DNA of 8,056 bases. Origin: an uncultured Ruminococcus sp. (GTDB lineage Bacteria > Bacillota > Clostridia > Oscillospirales > Ruminococcaceae). The notes beneath the pieces were generated by a model. It was not told where the DNA came from. It saw only the letters and a program-made list of their open reading frames with translations, and ran no database searches. Location of the stretch: positions 1 to 8,056 of the forward strand of contig CAMNFW010000089.1 of the NCBI GenBank assembly GCA_946537565.1, read 5' to 3'. The position numbers and the translations under genes were made by a program. Positions 1 to 7,468 of this stretch are shown here, piece by piece; the first letter of the stretch is position 1, and the number at the start of each line of letters is the position of its first letter.

Positions 1-383
1 TCTGCGCCACGGAAACGTGTATTCTCAAGAACAACGAACTCGCCGTCATTCATTTCAGCTACAGCCTTCTTAGCATTCTCACCTACAACTGTATCATCAG
101 CTGCAAATGTAACCTTTGTGTTTACCAGCTCTGCCAGTCTTGCAGCAGCGGGAGCGAGAGAGAACTTAGCCTCAGGACCGTTCTTCGGCTTGCCCAGATG
201 TGAACAGAGAACTACCTTTGCTCCGTTCTCAACCAGCTTGTTGATCGTGGGAAGAGCTGCCTGGATACGGTTATCGTTGGTGATAGCGCCGTCCTTCATA
301 GGAACGTTGAAATCAACTCTTACGAGAACCTTTCTGCCCTTAACGTTAATGTCTTCTACGGTTACTTTGTTTAATCCTGCCAT
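1..383 (-). CDS. pgk: Phosphoglycerate kinase, N-terminal part (cut by window edge)
   Basis: Cytosolic glycolytic enzyme that transfers phosphate between 1,3-bisphosphoglycerate and ADP, giving 3-phosphoglycerate and ATP. The first 127 codons are visible out of roughly 390-400 usual for the family, so only the N-terminal, 3-phosphoglycerate-binding lobe is present. Family motifs are clear: [10 protein letters not shown] (residues 19-28, with D24 and N26), the R39 region ([14 protein letters not shown]), SHLGKPK (61-67, with H62), [12 protein letters not shown] (75-86) and VVLENTRF (117-124, with R123). These match known substrate-binding positions. K65 stands where many homologues have Arg; from memory this is common in clostridial enzymes. 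The ATG at 381-383 is chosen because it gives the standard N-terminus and has a purine-rich SD (GAAAGGGTGT) just upstream. It has its own promoter, so it is probably expressed independently of the sbcDC unit. No break is seen in the visible part. Confidence 0.96.
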   Translation of the reverse strand, partial: MAGLNKVTVEDINVKGRKVLVRVDFNVPMKDGAITNDNRIQAALPTINKLVENGAKVVLCSHLGKPKNGPEAKFSLAPAAARLAELVNTKVTFAADDTVVGENAKKAVAEMNDGEFVVLENTRFRGA

Positions 384-497
384 TGTAATGACACCCTTTC
401 GTAAAATACTTTTGAACTGCGGACCGTTATGTCACGCAGAATAATCCTGAGCAGTATTATCCGAAGCGTTATGACTGCAAACGAAAAAAACTGCCTC
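384..497 (-). other. 5' leader of pgk
   Basis: This is the predicted untranslated leader between the pgk promoter and start codon. It holds an imperfect 12-bp direct repeat with a 15-bp period (plus-strand 436-447 and 451-462, two mismatches). A shorter repeat, CGTTATG, occurs at 425-431 and 467-473. I see no known riboswitch signature, no credible upstream ORF and no strong terminator hairpin. It may be an ordinary leader. Confidence 0.4.
391..400 (-). promoter_or_regulatory. Ribosome binding site of pgk
   Basis: GAAAGGGTGT on the minus strand lies 7 nt upstream of the pgk ATG (381-383). It is a moderate match to the SD consensus and supports this start. Confidence 0.65.
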
Positions 498-503
498 ATT
501 AAT

Positions 504-532
504 ATTGTACACTATTCTGAGAAATATTTCAA
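504..532 (-). promoter_or_regulatory. Sigma-70-type promoter of pgk
   Basis: On the minus strand, a -35 box TTGAAA (527-532) and a -10 box TACAAT (504-509) are separated by exactly 17 bp. The predicted transcription start is near 497, giving an approximately 114-nt leader before the pgk ATG. It lies downstream of the small-RNA terminator (592-628), so pgk looks like a separate transcription unit. The -10 and -35 each differ from consensus at one and two positions respectively. Confidence 0.75.
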
Positions 533-591
533 GTGTTTGCAGCATTTTTTTCTTAATAAATTGTTAATGAAGTAACAGAAGTGAATATTTA

Positions 592-628
592 GATAAAGAA
601 AGAAGCCGCATTGCTTTTACAATACGGC
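592..628 (-). terminator. Rho-independent terminator of the small RNA (possibly also of the sbcC unit)
   Basis: On the minus strand a 9-bp stem (GCCGTATTG at 628-620, CAATGCGGC at 613-605, one G-U pair) encloses the six-base loop TAAAAG. A T-rich tract, TTCTTTCTTT, follows at 604-595. No other terminator is visible between the sbcC stop and this point, so it may also end transcripts coming from sbcC. Confidence 0.8.
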
Positions 629-720
629 ATCTGATTTTGTCCGGTACAAACCCAAAGTCCGGATCACAGTCAGACCTGCCGCAGGAATGTGCAGATACCT
701 CAGCCAGTCTGTACTGCTTG
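594..720 (-). ncRNA. Candidate free-standing small RNA, family unknown
   Basis: This is a predicted RNA of about 127 nt with its own promoter (727-755) and ending in a rho-independent terminator (592-628). No significant ORF lies inside it. Folding by eye gives a long hairpin at 716-667: a 9-bp basal stem with one bulged A (CAGT-A-CAGAC against GTCTG-ACTG), an irregular inner stem and a six-base loop CUGCAC at 694-689. A second hairpin follows at 663-640 (UCCGGAC against GU-A-CCGGA, loop UUUGGGUUU). Then come a short A-rich single strand and the terminator stem. I looked for hallmarks of 4.5S/SRP RNA, 6S RNA, tmRNA, T-box leaders and the common riboswitches and found none that convinces. Because the terminator lies between it and the pgk promoter, it looks like a stand-alone sRNA rather than a pgk leader. 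It could also be cut from sbcC read-through transcripts. Confidence 0.6.
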
Positions 721-726
721 TATCAT

Positions 727-755
727 ATTTTACATCATTCAAGCAAAAAAGTCAA
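727..755 (-). promoter_or_regulatory. Strong sigma-70-type promoter of the small RNA
   Basis: On the minus strand, a -35 box TTGACT (750-755, five of six consensus) and a -10 box TAAAAT (727-732, five of six) are spaced by exactly 17 bp in AT-rich surroundings. The predicted start is near 719-721. No start codon with an SD follows before the terminator at 592-628, so the promoter appears to serve a non-coding transcript. Confidence 0.78.
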
Positions 756-834
756 TCAATAAAATATATCAACTATTCCAGAAATGATTGTGCAATTTCA
801 ACAAAATTTATTTTCAGAGCGATCGCAAAAGCAT

Positions 835-3800
835 TCAAATGATCATATTCACCTTGCTGCCATGAGTACCGTCCTTCTTGACGACTATTCTCTTGTCAAT
901 TTTATTTTGCAGCTCAGCCACATGAGAAATTATACCCACAAGCCTGTTTCCGCCAGAAAGATCAGCCAGCGCATTTACAGCCTGCGATAGTGAATGCTCA
1001 TCAAGTGAACCAAATCCTTCATCCACAAACATGGTATCCAACTGGATTCCTCCGGCTGACTGCTGTATCTCCTCTGAAAGTCCCAACGCCAGCGCTAGCG
1101 ATGCCATAAAGGACTCGCCGCCGGAAAGTGAGCCAACACTGCGGACGGAGCTGTTGAGATGATCTACGATGTCCAGTTCAAGACCGCTCTGAGAGCGTCT
1201 TCCATTTTCCTCAGTTTTTCTTTTCAGAGAATACTGACCGTCGGTCATTATATCAAGCCTGCGGTTTGCCTTATCAATTATCTTATCAAAATATACAGCT
1301 TGTATATAGGTCTCCAGCATTATTTTTTCTTTTCCGCTCATGCTGCCGTTAGCTGTATCAGAAAGAGGCTGTATGACCACATATTTCCTGTCGATCCTGC
1401 TCAGCTCATCTTTAACATTGATGATATTTCCAAGTATACCGCTGTTTACACTGATTCTCGTGTTAAGATCAACAGAATGCTCTTCTATTTCGCTGCGTCG
1501 TTTTTCCAAATGCTGCTTCTCTGCTTTTTCCTTATCAGGATCAGTTCTTTCAAGCTTGTCCAGCTGATTCTTAAGTTCTCTTGCTCTGCCTTCCATTTTT
1601 GCAAGCTCAGTCAATGCAGCCTCCAGCTTCTGTTTCGCCTGCTTTTCAGAGGTTCGTATCAGATCAATCGTCTCTTTAAGCTTGGATATATGCTCCTGAG
1701 CCTGTTTTTTTCCTGGATATTCCAGGCTTTCCAGCATTTTTTTCAACTGTTTTTCCAGCTCAGCCTGCTGTGCCTCGGCAGCTGCGGTCTCATTTGAAAC
1801 CTTCACAAGCTCCTGCTGATTTATATTTTTTTTATCATTTGTTTCTGTTATGAGCTTTTCAAGATCAGCATAACGTTTTATATTATTTTCCTCTGCTGAT
1901 ATAGAAGCATTGATATCAGCCAGCTGTTTTTTTACATTATGTATATTTTCCTGGATAAGTCCCCCGGCTTTTTCGATATCGCACTCAGCGCCGGCTTCGC
2001 TTATTCTCTTCTCAGCTTCATTTTTCTGCTGCTCCAGCTTTCCACGGAGCTGCTCAGTTTTTTTACGTTTTTCCTCAAAGCTGCTGCGGATTTTATCAAT
2101 TGAAGCCTTTATTGTTTTCAGCGACTCCTTTTTCCTGTCGATCTGCTCTCCAAGCTTATCAAACTCCGCTTTCTTAGCCTTAAGCTGCTCAATAATGCTT
2201 TTTACCTTTTGAAGCTGAGCTTTGACCTTATCGTTTTCCTCAGACCAGGCAGCTGTCATATCCTCCGGTATGCTTCCGGTCAGTTCCTTTATTTTGGCTT
2301 CTACAGCGGCTCTTCTGCCTTCAAGTTCACCTGCAAGACGGCTTGCCTCCGCACTTAAGCTGTGGGCTGAACGGTCAGCATCATCACGTTCCGCTCTAAG
2401 CTTTTCAAGCTTCTCTTTTGTAGGCGCATTTTCAGAATGCTGTGCTTTGTCAGGGTGATGCACCGAACCGCACACCGGACAAGGCTCGCCCTCTTTCAGT
2501 GAAGCCGCTATAATACCTGCCTGCTCATTTAAAAAGGCTGAATTTGCCTGTATATACTGCCTGTCAGTTTCCTCAGCCTTTTCATTTGCTTTTGCAAATC
2601 TTTCCCTCAGCTTTTCAAGATCATCAGATTTATTCTGATACTCTTTGATCAGCGCTGAAACATTTTCAAGCTCACTAAGCTTCTTCTTCAGATCTGCATA
2701 ACCTGCCTCTTCTCTTGCCAGCTCCTCAGCTGTATCAGAAAGCTCACGGCGTTTAACCTCTTTATTCTGAATTTCAAGCTCTGTTTCGTTATATTGTTCT
2801 TCCTGAGAAACCAGCTCCCTTTCCAGCTTTCCAAACTCTTCCTCTGCATTTTTCAGCTCATCACCGCTCTGTTTGTACAATGCAATACTTTCAAGCGCCT
2901 TGTTAAGAAGATCTGCCTTTGCTTCCTCAGCCTGTTTAGCATTTTCCAGCTCTGCTTTTTTCCTGCCGCAGTCCTTAAGTCTGTCACGTTCTGCAATGCT
3001 GGCATCAATTATATCTGTCAGCTTTGATATGTCCTCTTCCAGCTTAATTCCAAGCTTCTTAAGTGATTTTATCCTTTCACTGTTTTCAGCGGTCTGCTGT
3101 TTTTTACTATCAGATTCATCATAATCAGAAAGCTTAAGCTCCTCTGCTCCCAGCTGCTTGCTAAGCTTTTCAGCCTCCGGCAATGCAGCCAGCTTCTCCT
3201 CATGAAACTTTCTCAGCTGATCAGCCTCTGCTTTGTTTTCATCTATATCTTTGTTCAGCTCTTTTAGTCCGGCTTCAAGATTCAGTCTTTTTTTGCCGTT
3301 TTCCAGCCTTGCATTCACTGCCTCAAGCTCAGCTGTTACCTGCTCTGTCTCACGCTGACAAATTCCGCTGCTGACCTTATCAAGACTGATCATTTTCTCT
3401 GCCAGAGATATGATATCTTCAAGAAGCAGCTTATTTCCCTTTGCAAGCTCAAGCTCAGAATTCAGCTGGTCATCTCCTATAGGTCTGAGCTGGCTGATAT
3501 ACTGCTCTGCCGATCTGAGATACTGCTCCCTTTCACGGCTAAGCTTAAGTTCTTCCTCCTTAAGCTTTTTTTGCAGCTTATTGAAATACTCTGTTCTGAA
3601 AAGCTTGCGGAAAATTTCACTCCGCTCCTCGGTCTTAGCATTAAGAAGCTTAAGAAAATCTCCCTGTGCTATCATTGCTATCTGAGTGAACTGATCACGG
3701 TCAACGCCCATTATTTCTCCGATTTTATCAGCTATATCCCTTTCTTTTGTAATAGGTATATCTTCACCCTGACAGTAAAATTCCGCAAAAGCAGGCTGTG

Positions 3801-4128
3801 AGGTTGTTCCTGAACCTCTGCGCTTTGGTCTTTCATAAGCAGGTCCACGCCTTATGCGATACTCCTTATCTTTATACTCAAAGATCATATCAACATATGT
3901 AGCTGTATCAGGATAAGCATACTTTGACCTTAGCATTTTTGAATCTCTGATGCTTCCGCTGGGTTCACCGTACAAGGCATAGGTTATAGCATCGAAAATG
4001 GTTGTCTTTCCGGCTCCGGTATCGCCTGTGATAAGGTATATGCCGCTCTTGCCGAGCTTATCCATATCAATGATCGTCCTGCCCGGATATGGTCCGAAAG
4101 CGGATATCTCAATTATCTTCGGTCTCAT
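835..4128 (-). CDS. sbcC: SbcC, ATPase/zinc-hook subunit of the SbcCD nuclease (Rad50 homologue)
   Basis: SMC-like ATPase that with SbcD cleaves DNA hairpins and protein-blocked double-strand ends during replication and repair in the cytoplasm. The protein has 1097 residues, typical of bacterial SbcC. It opens with the family hallmark ISAFGPY (8-14) and Walker A GDTGAGKT (35-42). A Q-loop region (AMIAQGDFL) follows near 150. Two long Glu/Lys/Leu-rich coiled-coil arms flank the zinc hook CPVC (C550 and C553). The C-terminal half-site has the ABC signature LSGGES (1001-1006), Walker B ending VDEGFG (D1036, E1037), a D-loop (SLDEHS) and the switch histidine H1069. All catalytic elements are intact. 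The ATG at 4126-4128 is preferred over an in-frame GTG two codons earlier (4134) because the SD GGGAGG is 9 nt from the ATG but only 3 nt from the GTG, and MRPKIIEISAFGPY is the usual N-terminus. The start overlaps the end of sbcD by 20 bp, suggesting coupled translation. Confidence 0.97.
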   Translation of the reverse strand: MRPKIIEISAFGPYPGRTIIDMDKLGKSGIYLITGDTGAGKTTIFDAITYALYGEPSGSIRDSKMLRSKYAYPDTATYVDMIFEYKDKEYRIRRGPAYERPKRRGSGTTSQPAFAEFYCQGEDIPITKERDIADKIGEIMGVDRDQFTQIAMIAQGDFLKLLNAKTEERSEIFRKLFRTEYFNKLQKKLKEEELKLSREREQYLRSAEQYISQLRPIGDDQLNSELELAKGNKLLLEDIISLAEKMISLDKVSSGICQRETEQVTAELEAVNARLENGKKRLNLEAGLKELNKDIDENKAEADQLRKFHEEKLAALPEAEKLSKQLGAEELKLSDYDESDSKKQQTAENSERIKSLKKLGIKLEEDISKLTDIIDASIAERDRLKDCGRKKAELENAKQAEEAKADLLNKALESIALYKQSGDELKNAEEEFGKLERELVSQEEQYNETELEIQNKEVKRRELSDTAEELAREEAGYADLKKKLSELENVSALIKEYQNKSDDLEKLRERFAKANEKAEETDRQYIQANSAFLNEQAGIIAASLKEGEPCPVCGSVHHPDKAQHSENAPTKEKLEKLRAERDDADRSAHSLSAEASRLAGELEGRRAAVEAKIKELTGSIPEDMTAAWSEENDKVKAQLQKVKSIIEQLKAKKAEFDKLGEQIDRKKESLKTIKASIDKIRSSFEEKRKKTEQLRGKLEQQKNEAEKRISEAGAECDIEKAGGLIQENIHNVKKQLADINASISAEENNIKRYADLEKLITETNDKKNINQQELVKVSNETAAAEAQQAELEKQLKKMLESLEYPGKKQAQEHISKLKETIDLIRTSEKQAKQKLEAALTELAKMEGRARELKNQLDKLERTDPDKEKAEKQHLEKRRSEIEEHSVDLNTRISVNSGILGNIINVKDELSRIDRKYVVIQPLSDTANGSMSGKEKIMLETYIQAVYFDKIIDKANRRLDIMTDGQYSLKRKTEENGRRSQSGLELDIVDHLNSSVRSVGSLSGGESFMASLALALGLSEEIQQSAGGIQLDTMFVDEGFGSLDEHSLSQAVNALADLSGGNRLVGIISHVAELQNKIDKRIVVKKDGTHGSKVNMII

Positions 4129-5257
4129 TTTCACTGCCCTCCCAGATAGTTTCTATCATTTTTCTAAGATACTCCGTCTGTTCATCACTAAGCGGACTGC
4201 CGTTTCGCTTTTCATAGAATTCACCAAAAAGCTCCAGCGGCGATCTGCTCTGTGCATCTGCTGCTGAATATTCTCCGCTCCCTGCACGGCTGCGCTTATT
4301 GTCATAGCTCAGCTTCATTATATTCGGGAACTTTATCCTCAGCGAAGACAGCACATCCGGCAGCTCCTCTTCATCTGTGAGGATTATACTAATATAATCC
4401 TCCGAATAATTCATTGCTGATATATTTGCATAGCTATCCCTGATCTGACGCATATCCCTGAGCGGTCTAAGAGCAACACGCTCCGTACTGACATTTCCTT
4501 CCCCGTCTATATCAACAAAAAGCAGGACCTTTTCATGATCCACTTCTGACAGTGAATATTTCAGAGGAGTGCCGCTGTACATTATTCTCTCGCTGCCTAC
4601 CTGCTGCTGGCGGTGGATATGTCCGAGAGCAGTATAATCAAAGCCGTCAAATACCCACGATTCGACGTTTTCAATTCCGCCTACAGTCATTTCCTCTGAA
4701 CCGCCTGCTGATGCTCCTGTAACAAACTGGTGAGCGATCAGTACATTCCGTCCATTTTCAAAATCAACATTCATCGCTGTTACCGCTGCATTTACTGCAT
4801 CGGTATAGTCAGCTATCCTTACCTCGTCATTCTCAAAAAATCCCCTGACATGAGCCGGCCGGATAAACGGCAGCAGATAAAATCTTACCTCACCATATTC
4901 ATCTTTCAGCACAACAGGCTCTGTCCTGCCACGATATACCGGCGAGAAATATATCCCCTCGCCCTCCATTATCCTTGCTCCGAATGCAAGACGCTCCGCT
5001 GAATCATGATTGCCGCTTATTGCCATTACCGGCAGCTTCCTGTCATGAAGAGAATTTATAAACCCGTCAAAAAGTGTTACCGCTTCTGCCGGCGGTGTCT
5101 GACGGTCATATATATCTCCGGCTATGATCACACAGTCCGGCTTTTTTTCATCTATAATATCAAGTATCTGATCAAGAATATATTTCTGATCTTCAAGCAT
5201 TGAGTATTCATTAACTCTTTTGCCGAGGTGAAGGTCGGCAAGATGTAATATCTTCAT
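4109..5257 (-). CDS. sbcD: SbcD, metallophosphoesterase nuclease subunit of SbcCD (Mre11 homologue)
   Basis: Manganese-dependent nuclease partner of SbcC. In the family it has 3'-5' exonuclease and hairpin endonuclease activity controlled by SbcC ATP binding. The protein is 382 residues, close to the usual 380-400. All five metallophosphoesterase metal-binding motifs are present: D8-x-H10 (ADLHLG), G47-D48 (AGDIYD), GNHD (82-85), H176 (LIAHQF) and GHIH (212-215). The C-terminal region is the capping/SbcC-contact part. The ATG at 5255-5257 is chosen because it has a good SD (AGGGGGAT, 5261-5268) and gives the canonical MKILHLADLHLG start. A further in-frame ATG at 5275 would overlap the upstream stop by 4 bp (ATGA) but lacks an SD. 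It follows the AraC-type gene by 14 bp and overlaps sbcC by 20 bp, so it is most likely in one operon with both. Confidence 0.96.
   Translation of the reverse strand: MKILHLADLHLGKRVNEYSMLEDQKYILDQILDIIDEKKPDCVIIAGDIYDRQTPPAEAVTLFDGFINSLHDRKLPVMAISGNHDSAERLAFGARIMEGEGIYFSPVYRGRTEPVVLKDEYGEVRFYLLPFIRPAHVRGFFENDEVRIADYTDAVNAAVTAMNVDFENGRNVLIAHQFVTGASAGGSEEMTVGGIENVESWVFDGFDYTALGHIHRQQQVGSERIMYSGTPLKYSLSEVDHEKVLLFVDIDGEGNVSTERVALRPLRDMRQIRDSYANISAMNYSEDYISIILTDEEELPDVLSSLRIKFPNIMKLSYDNKRSRAGSGEYSAADAQSRSPLELFGEFYEKRNGSPLSDEQTEYLRKMIETIWEGSENETEDN
4138..4143 (-). promoter_or_regulatory. Ribosome binding site of sbcC, inside sbcD
   Basis: GGGAGG on the minus strand lies within the last codons of sbcD. 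It sits 9 nt before the ATG at 4128 and only 3 nt before the alternative GTG at 4134, so it decides the start in favour of the ATG. Confidence 0.75.
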
Positions 5258-5260
5258 CGT

Positions 5261-5268
5261 ATCCCCCT
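5261..5268 (-). promoter_or_regulatory. Ribosome binding site of sbcD
   Basis: AGGGGGAT on the minus strand has its G-rich core 5 nt before the ATG at 5257. It supports that start over the ATG at 5275, which has no SD. It lies in the gap just after the stop of the upstream regulator gene. Confidence 0.7.
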
Positions 5269-5271
5269 GTT

Positions 5272-7452
5272 TCATACCGCACGGTAGCGGTTCGGTGTCA
5301 TTCCGGTCTCTGCTTTAAAGCGACGGAAAAAATACTTTTCATCATCATATCCGCAGCGCTGTGAAATAGCTCCGAGACTGAGCTGAGTTGTAAGAAGAAG
5401 GTATTTTGCCAGATACATTCTGCTGCGGATTATATCCTGCTGAAAACTTATCCCGAAAAATTCTTTGTATGTGCTGCGGAAATAAGCCTTGCTGTGGTTC
5501 ATGAGTCTGGCAATATTATCAACGGAATATTCCTGCTGCGGTTCACGGTATATCATCGTCCTCATTTCCTCATATCTGGAAAAATTAGGTTCAGTCCGCA
5601 TTTCAGCATACTTTCTGACCTCCTGATTTATCCTCTCCATAAGGCTGCTGGAAATGTCATCAAAAACAAGCTCTGCCGCCGGCTTGCTGGTTACCGCTAT
5701 TATCGGGAACTCTGCCATTGAGCTTCCTCCTTCAAGGGCTGTATGCAGCACCTGGGTATAGATCCTGTCTGCCGTTTCTTCCAGTGACAGCTCACTTCTT
5801 CCAACAGTCGCTTTTATGAACTGATTCTCAGATATCCTTCCGCTGAAACTAAGACCGCTGCTGTTCTGTTCAAGGATCCTTGCAGTCTCCTTTGCCCTTG
5901 CAATATCAGCCTTTTTCAGGTCAAGGCTCAGACCGCCGGAAAATACATTGTTCCTTATCATTATTACATCAACTGTACTGTCAGGCGATGCTGCCGCTGC
6001 ATATTCCAGCTCGGTCTTTATTCCCTCTTCATTATACAAACCTGTCACTGAATCATGATTTGAAGAGAGATCTATACACTCCAGCAAAGTGTCCATGTCA
6101 TTTTTCAATCTCAGGTACTCCAGTGCATTCGAGGCTATTTTCAGCCAGTCCCGGAAGATGATATCATATGAATCCGCATCGGTGTACTGGAGAATAAAAT
6201 ATCCGAAGCTCCTGCCGGAAAAAAATATCGGCGCACAGTAAAGTATCAGCTGGTCGCTTGATCTGTAAACAGCTGAGCTGGGATAAAGCTCTGATTCCCG
6301 GAAACATACCTGCGGAAGCTCTATGCCGTCCGGCCTCATTATGGTATGGCAGATCATAAGATCAGAGCCAATTTTTTCCGAGCTGCACCAGTTGTCATGC
6401 AAACATAGATATAACCCCTTAAGATCCCGTATCAGATACACAAACTCCTTGAGAACTGTTATATAGTCATCTATGGAACGACAGGTCGTCAGCTGCTGCT
6501 CAAAATTTCCCACCAGATTCAGCTGGCTGTAATACTGATCACGGCGTATCTTTTCCAGCTCCTTGCTGAATATTCTCATATCCGTTCCGCATTTGCAGCT
6601 GCTGCCTGCGATCAGCCTTCCCTTAAGCTCCGGCAAAGGAAGCTCGCTTCCGGTTATTTTATTGTAAAGCTTGACAAAGGCTATCGCTCCCATATCTTCA
6701 CGGTTTCTCAGATATGTTGTGAGGACGGGAGCGTGCATGAATCTTTCGCCTATGTATTCATATCCAACAACTGTGATATCTTCCGGTATCCTTACACCCC
6801 CGTTTACAAGTGCATCGCAAAGTCCGAAAGCCATATAATCATTGGTGCAGGCTGTTGCCTGAGGCATTTTTCTTTTTCCGGAGATATAGTCTATTGCCAG
6901 CTGTTTTCCGCTGGTATTCCAGAAATCACCGTATATCACCTTTTTTTCATCAAAATGTATTCCGTGGGATTCCAGCGCCCTGCGGTAGCCTTCAACTCGC
7001 TGGTGAGAAGTGGGCATCGCATCAAAACCAGTGAGCAGGTCAATATCCGTAAAACCATGAACTGTTATAAGATGCTCAGTCAGCTCAAAAATATCACTCT
7101 CGACATCATCGACCACACAGTCCATTCCCGGTATCTCCGCTGCCACTGCCACAACAGGTGTCTCAGGCCGTGACATAAGATAATTATAGATCTGCTGCTG
7201 AATTTCAGGATTGAGTATGGATTCTGCTGAAAGTATAAATCCGTCAAACTTACTGCACATTATCAGGTCGTATATCCGGTTTTCGACCTCTACCTCTGCA
7301 TAATACTTCTCTGAATTGTAAATATTCGACAGAACTGCTACATCTGCTCCCACTTCACGGGCATATTTTATTATCCCTCTCAGCTGCTGTTTCTGCTCTG
7401 ATTCAGCTGCACGGGCTGTTATCACTCCTATCAGCGGAACATTTTTATCCAT
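5272..7452 (-). CDS. Fusion sensor-regulator: LacI-type ligand-binding domain, GAF-like region, degenerate GGDEF, AraC helix-turn-helix
   Basis: Probable cytoplasmic transcription factor of 726 residues with no signal peptide or membrane segment. Residues 1-285 form a periplasmic-binding-protein/LacI-type sensor fold without the LacI HTH: PLIGVITARA at the start, DGFILSAES (70-78), TGFDAMPTSHQRVEGYRRAL (141-160), ACTNDYMAFG (201-210), and a closing GSSCKCG (283-289) as seen in related sensors. Residues about 300-450 are GAF-like by position and character (tentative). Residues about 460-590 resemble GGDEF, with HDSVTGLYNEEG (466-477) matching the usual D-x-LTGLxNRR start. The active-site loop reads GRISENQF (538-545), so GGDEF is replaced by SENQF and diguanylate cyclase activity is unlikely. 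Residues 625-726 are an AraC-type DNA-binding domain with two HTHs (about 643-664 and 691-712), ending in the typical GMTPNRYR. The ligand may be a sugar or related small molecule; nothing identifies it. The ATG at 7452 has a near-perfect SD, whereas a TTG 24 bp upstream has none. Confidence 0.88.
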   Translation of the reverse strand: MDKNVPLIGVITARAAESEQKQQLRGIIKYAREVGADVAVLSNIYNSEKYYAEVEVENRIYDLIMCSKFDGFILSAESILNPEIQQQIYNYLMSRPETPVVAVAAEIPGMDCVVDDVESDIFELTEHLITVHGFTDIDLLTGFDAMPTSHQRVEGYRRALESHGIHFDEKKVIYGDFWNTSGKQLAIDYISGKRKMPQATACTNDYMAFGLCDALVNGGVRIPEDITVVGYEYIGERFMHAPVLTTYLRNREDMGAIAFVKLYNKITGSELPLPELKGRLIAGSSCKCGTDMRIFSKELEKIRRDQYYSQLNLVGNFEQQLTTCRSIDDYITVLKEFVYLIRDLKGLYLCLHDNWCSSEKIGSDLMICHTIMRPDGIELPQVCFRESELYPSSAVYRSSDQLILYCAPIFFSGRSFGYFILQYTDADSYDIIFRDWLKIASNALEYLRLKNDMDTLLECIDLSSNHDSVTGLYNEEGIKTELEYAAAASPDSTVDVIMIRNNVFSGGLSLDLKKADIARAKETARILEQNSSGLSFSGRISENQFIKATVGRSELSLEETADRIYTQVLHTALEGGSSMAEFPIIAVTSKPAAELVFDDISSSLMERINQEVRKYAEMRTEPNFSRYEEMRTMIYREPQQEYSVDNIARLMNHSKAYFRSTYKEFFGISFQQDIIRSRMYLAKYLLLTTQLSLGAISQRCGYDDEKYFFRRFKAETGMTPNRYRAV

Positions 7453-7456
7453 ACTC

Positions 7457-7466
7457 TCACCTCCTT
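7457..7466 (-). promoter_or_regulatory. Ribosome binding site of the AraC-type fusion regulator
   Basis: AAGGAGGTGA on the minus strand is essentially the full anti-SD complement. Its GGAGG core lies 7 nt before the ATG at 7452. It fixes the start there and excludes the in-frame TTG at 7476, which lies upstream of this site. It overlaps the end of the preceding HhH gene. Confidence 0.9.
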
Positions 7467-7468
7467 CA

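Noticed and set aside
118..444. Plus-strand open frame of 108 codons over pgk and its leader
   Set aside because: It is antisense to a clear pgk reading frame and shows no family resemblance.
594..720. Small RNA as 6S RNA
   Set aside because: A few short strings (such as CTGAGGTATCTGCA and CCTGCGGC) recall enterobacterial 6S ends, but the RNA is too short and lacks a long rod with a large central bubble.
594..720. Small RNA as 4.5S/SRP RNA or a riboswitch
   Set aside because: The SRP apical GGUCAGG...GGAAG...AGCAG motif is absent, and I found no TPP, SAM, FMN, cobalamin, glycine, ZTP, guanidine or c-di-GMP core. Its terminator separates it from pgk.
817..832. Palindrome GCGATCGC just after sbcC as a terminator
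   Set aside because: It is a perfect palindrome with no loop, and no T-tract follows.
784..990. Plus-strand open frame over the sbcC 3' end
   Set aside because: It overlaps the conserved C-terminal ATPase motifs of sbcC on the other strand and shows no recognisable domain.
1159..1797. Plus-strand open frame of 212 codons, rich in Phe/Leu/Ser
   Set aside because: It is fully antisense to sbcC; its hydrophobic composition is what the complement of Lys/Glu-rich coiled-coil codons gives. It has no recognisable domain.
5258..5275. sbcD start at ATG 5275 with a 4-bp ATGA overlap
   Set aside because: The overlap is a classic coupling arrangement, but no SD precedes it; the ATG at 5257 has an SD and gives the family N-terminus. 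Not fully excluded.
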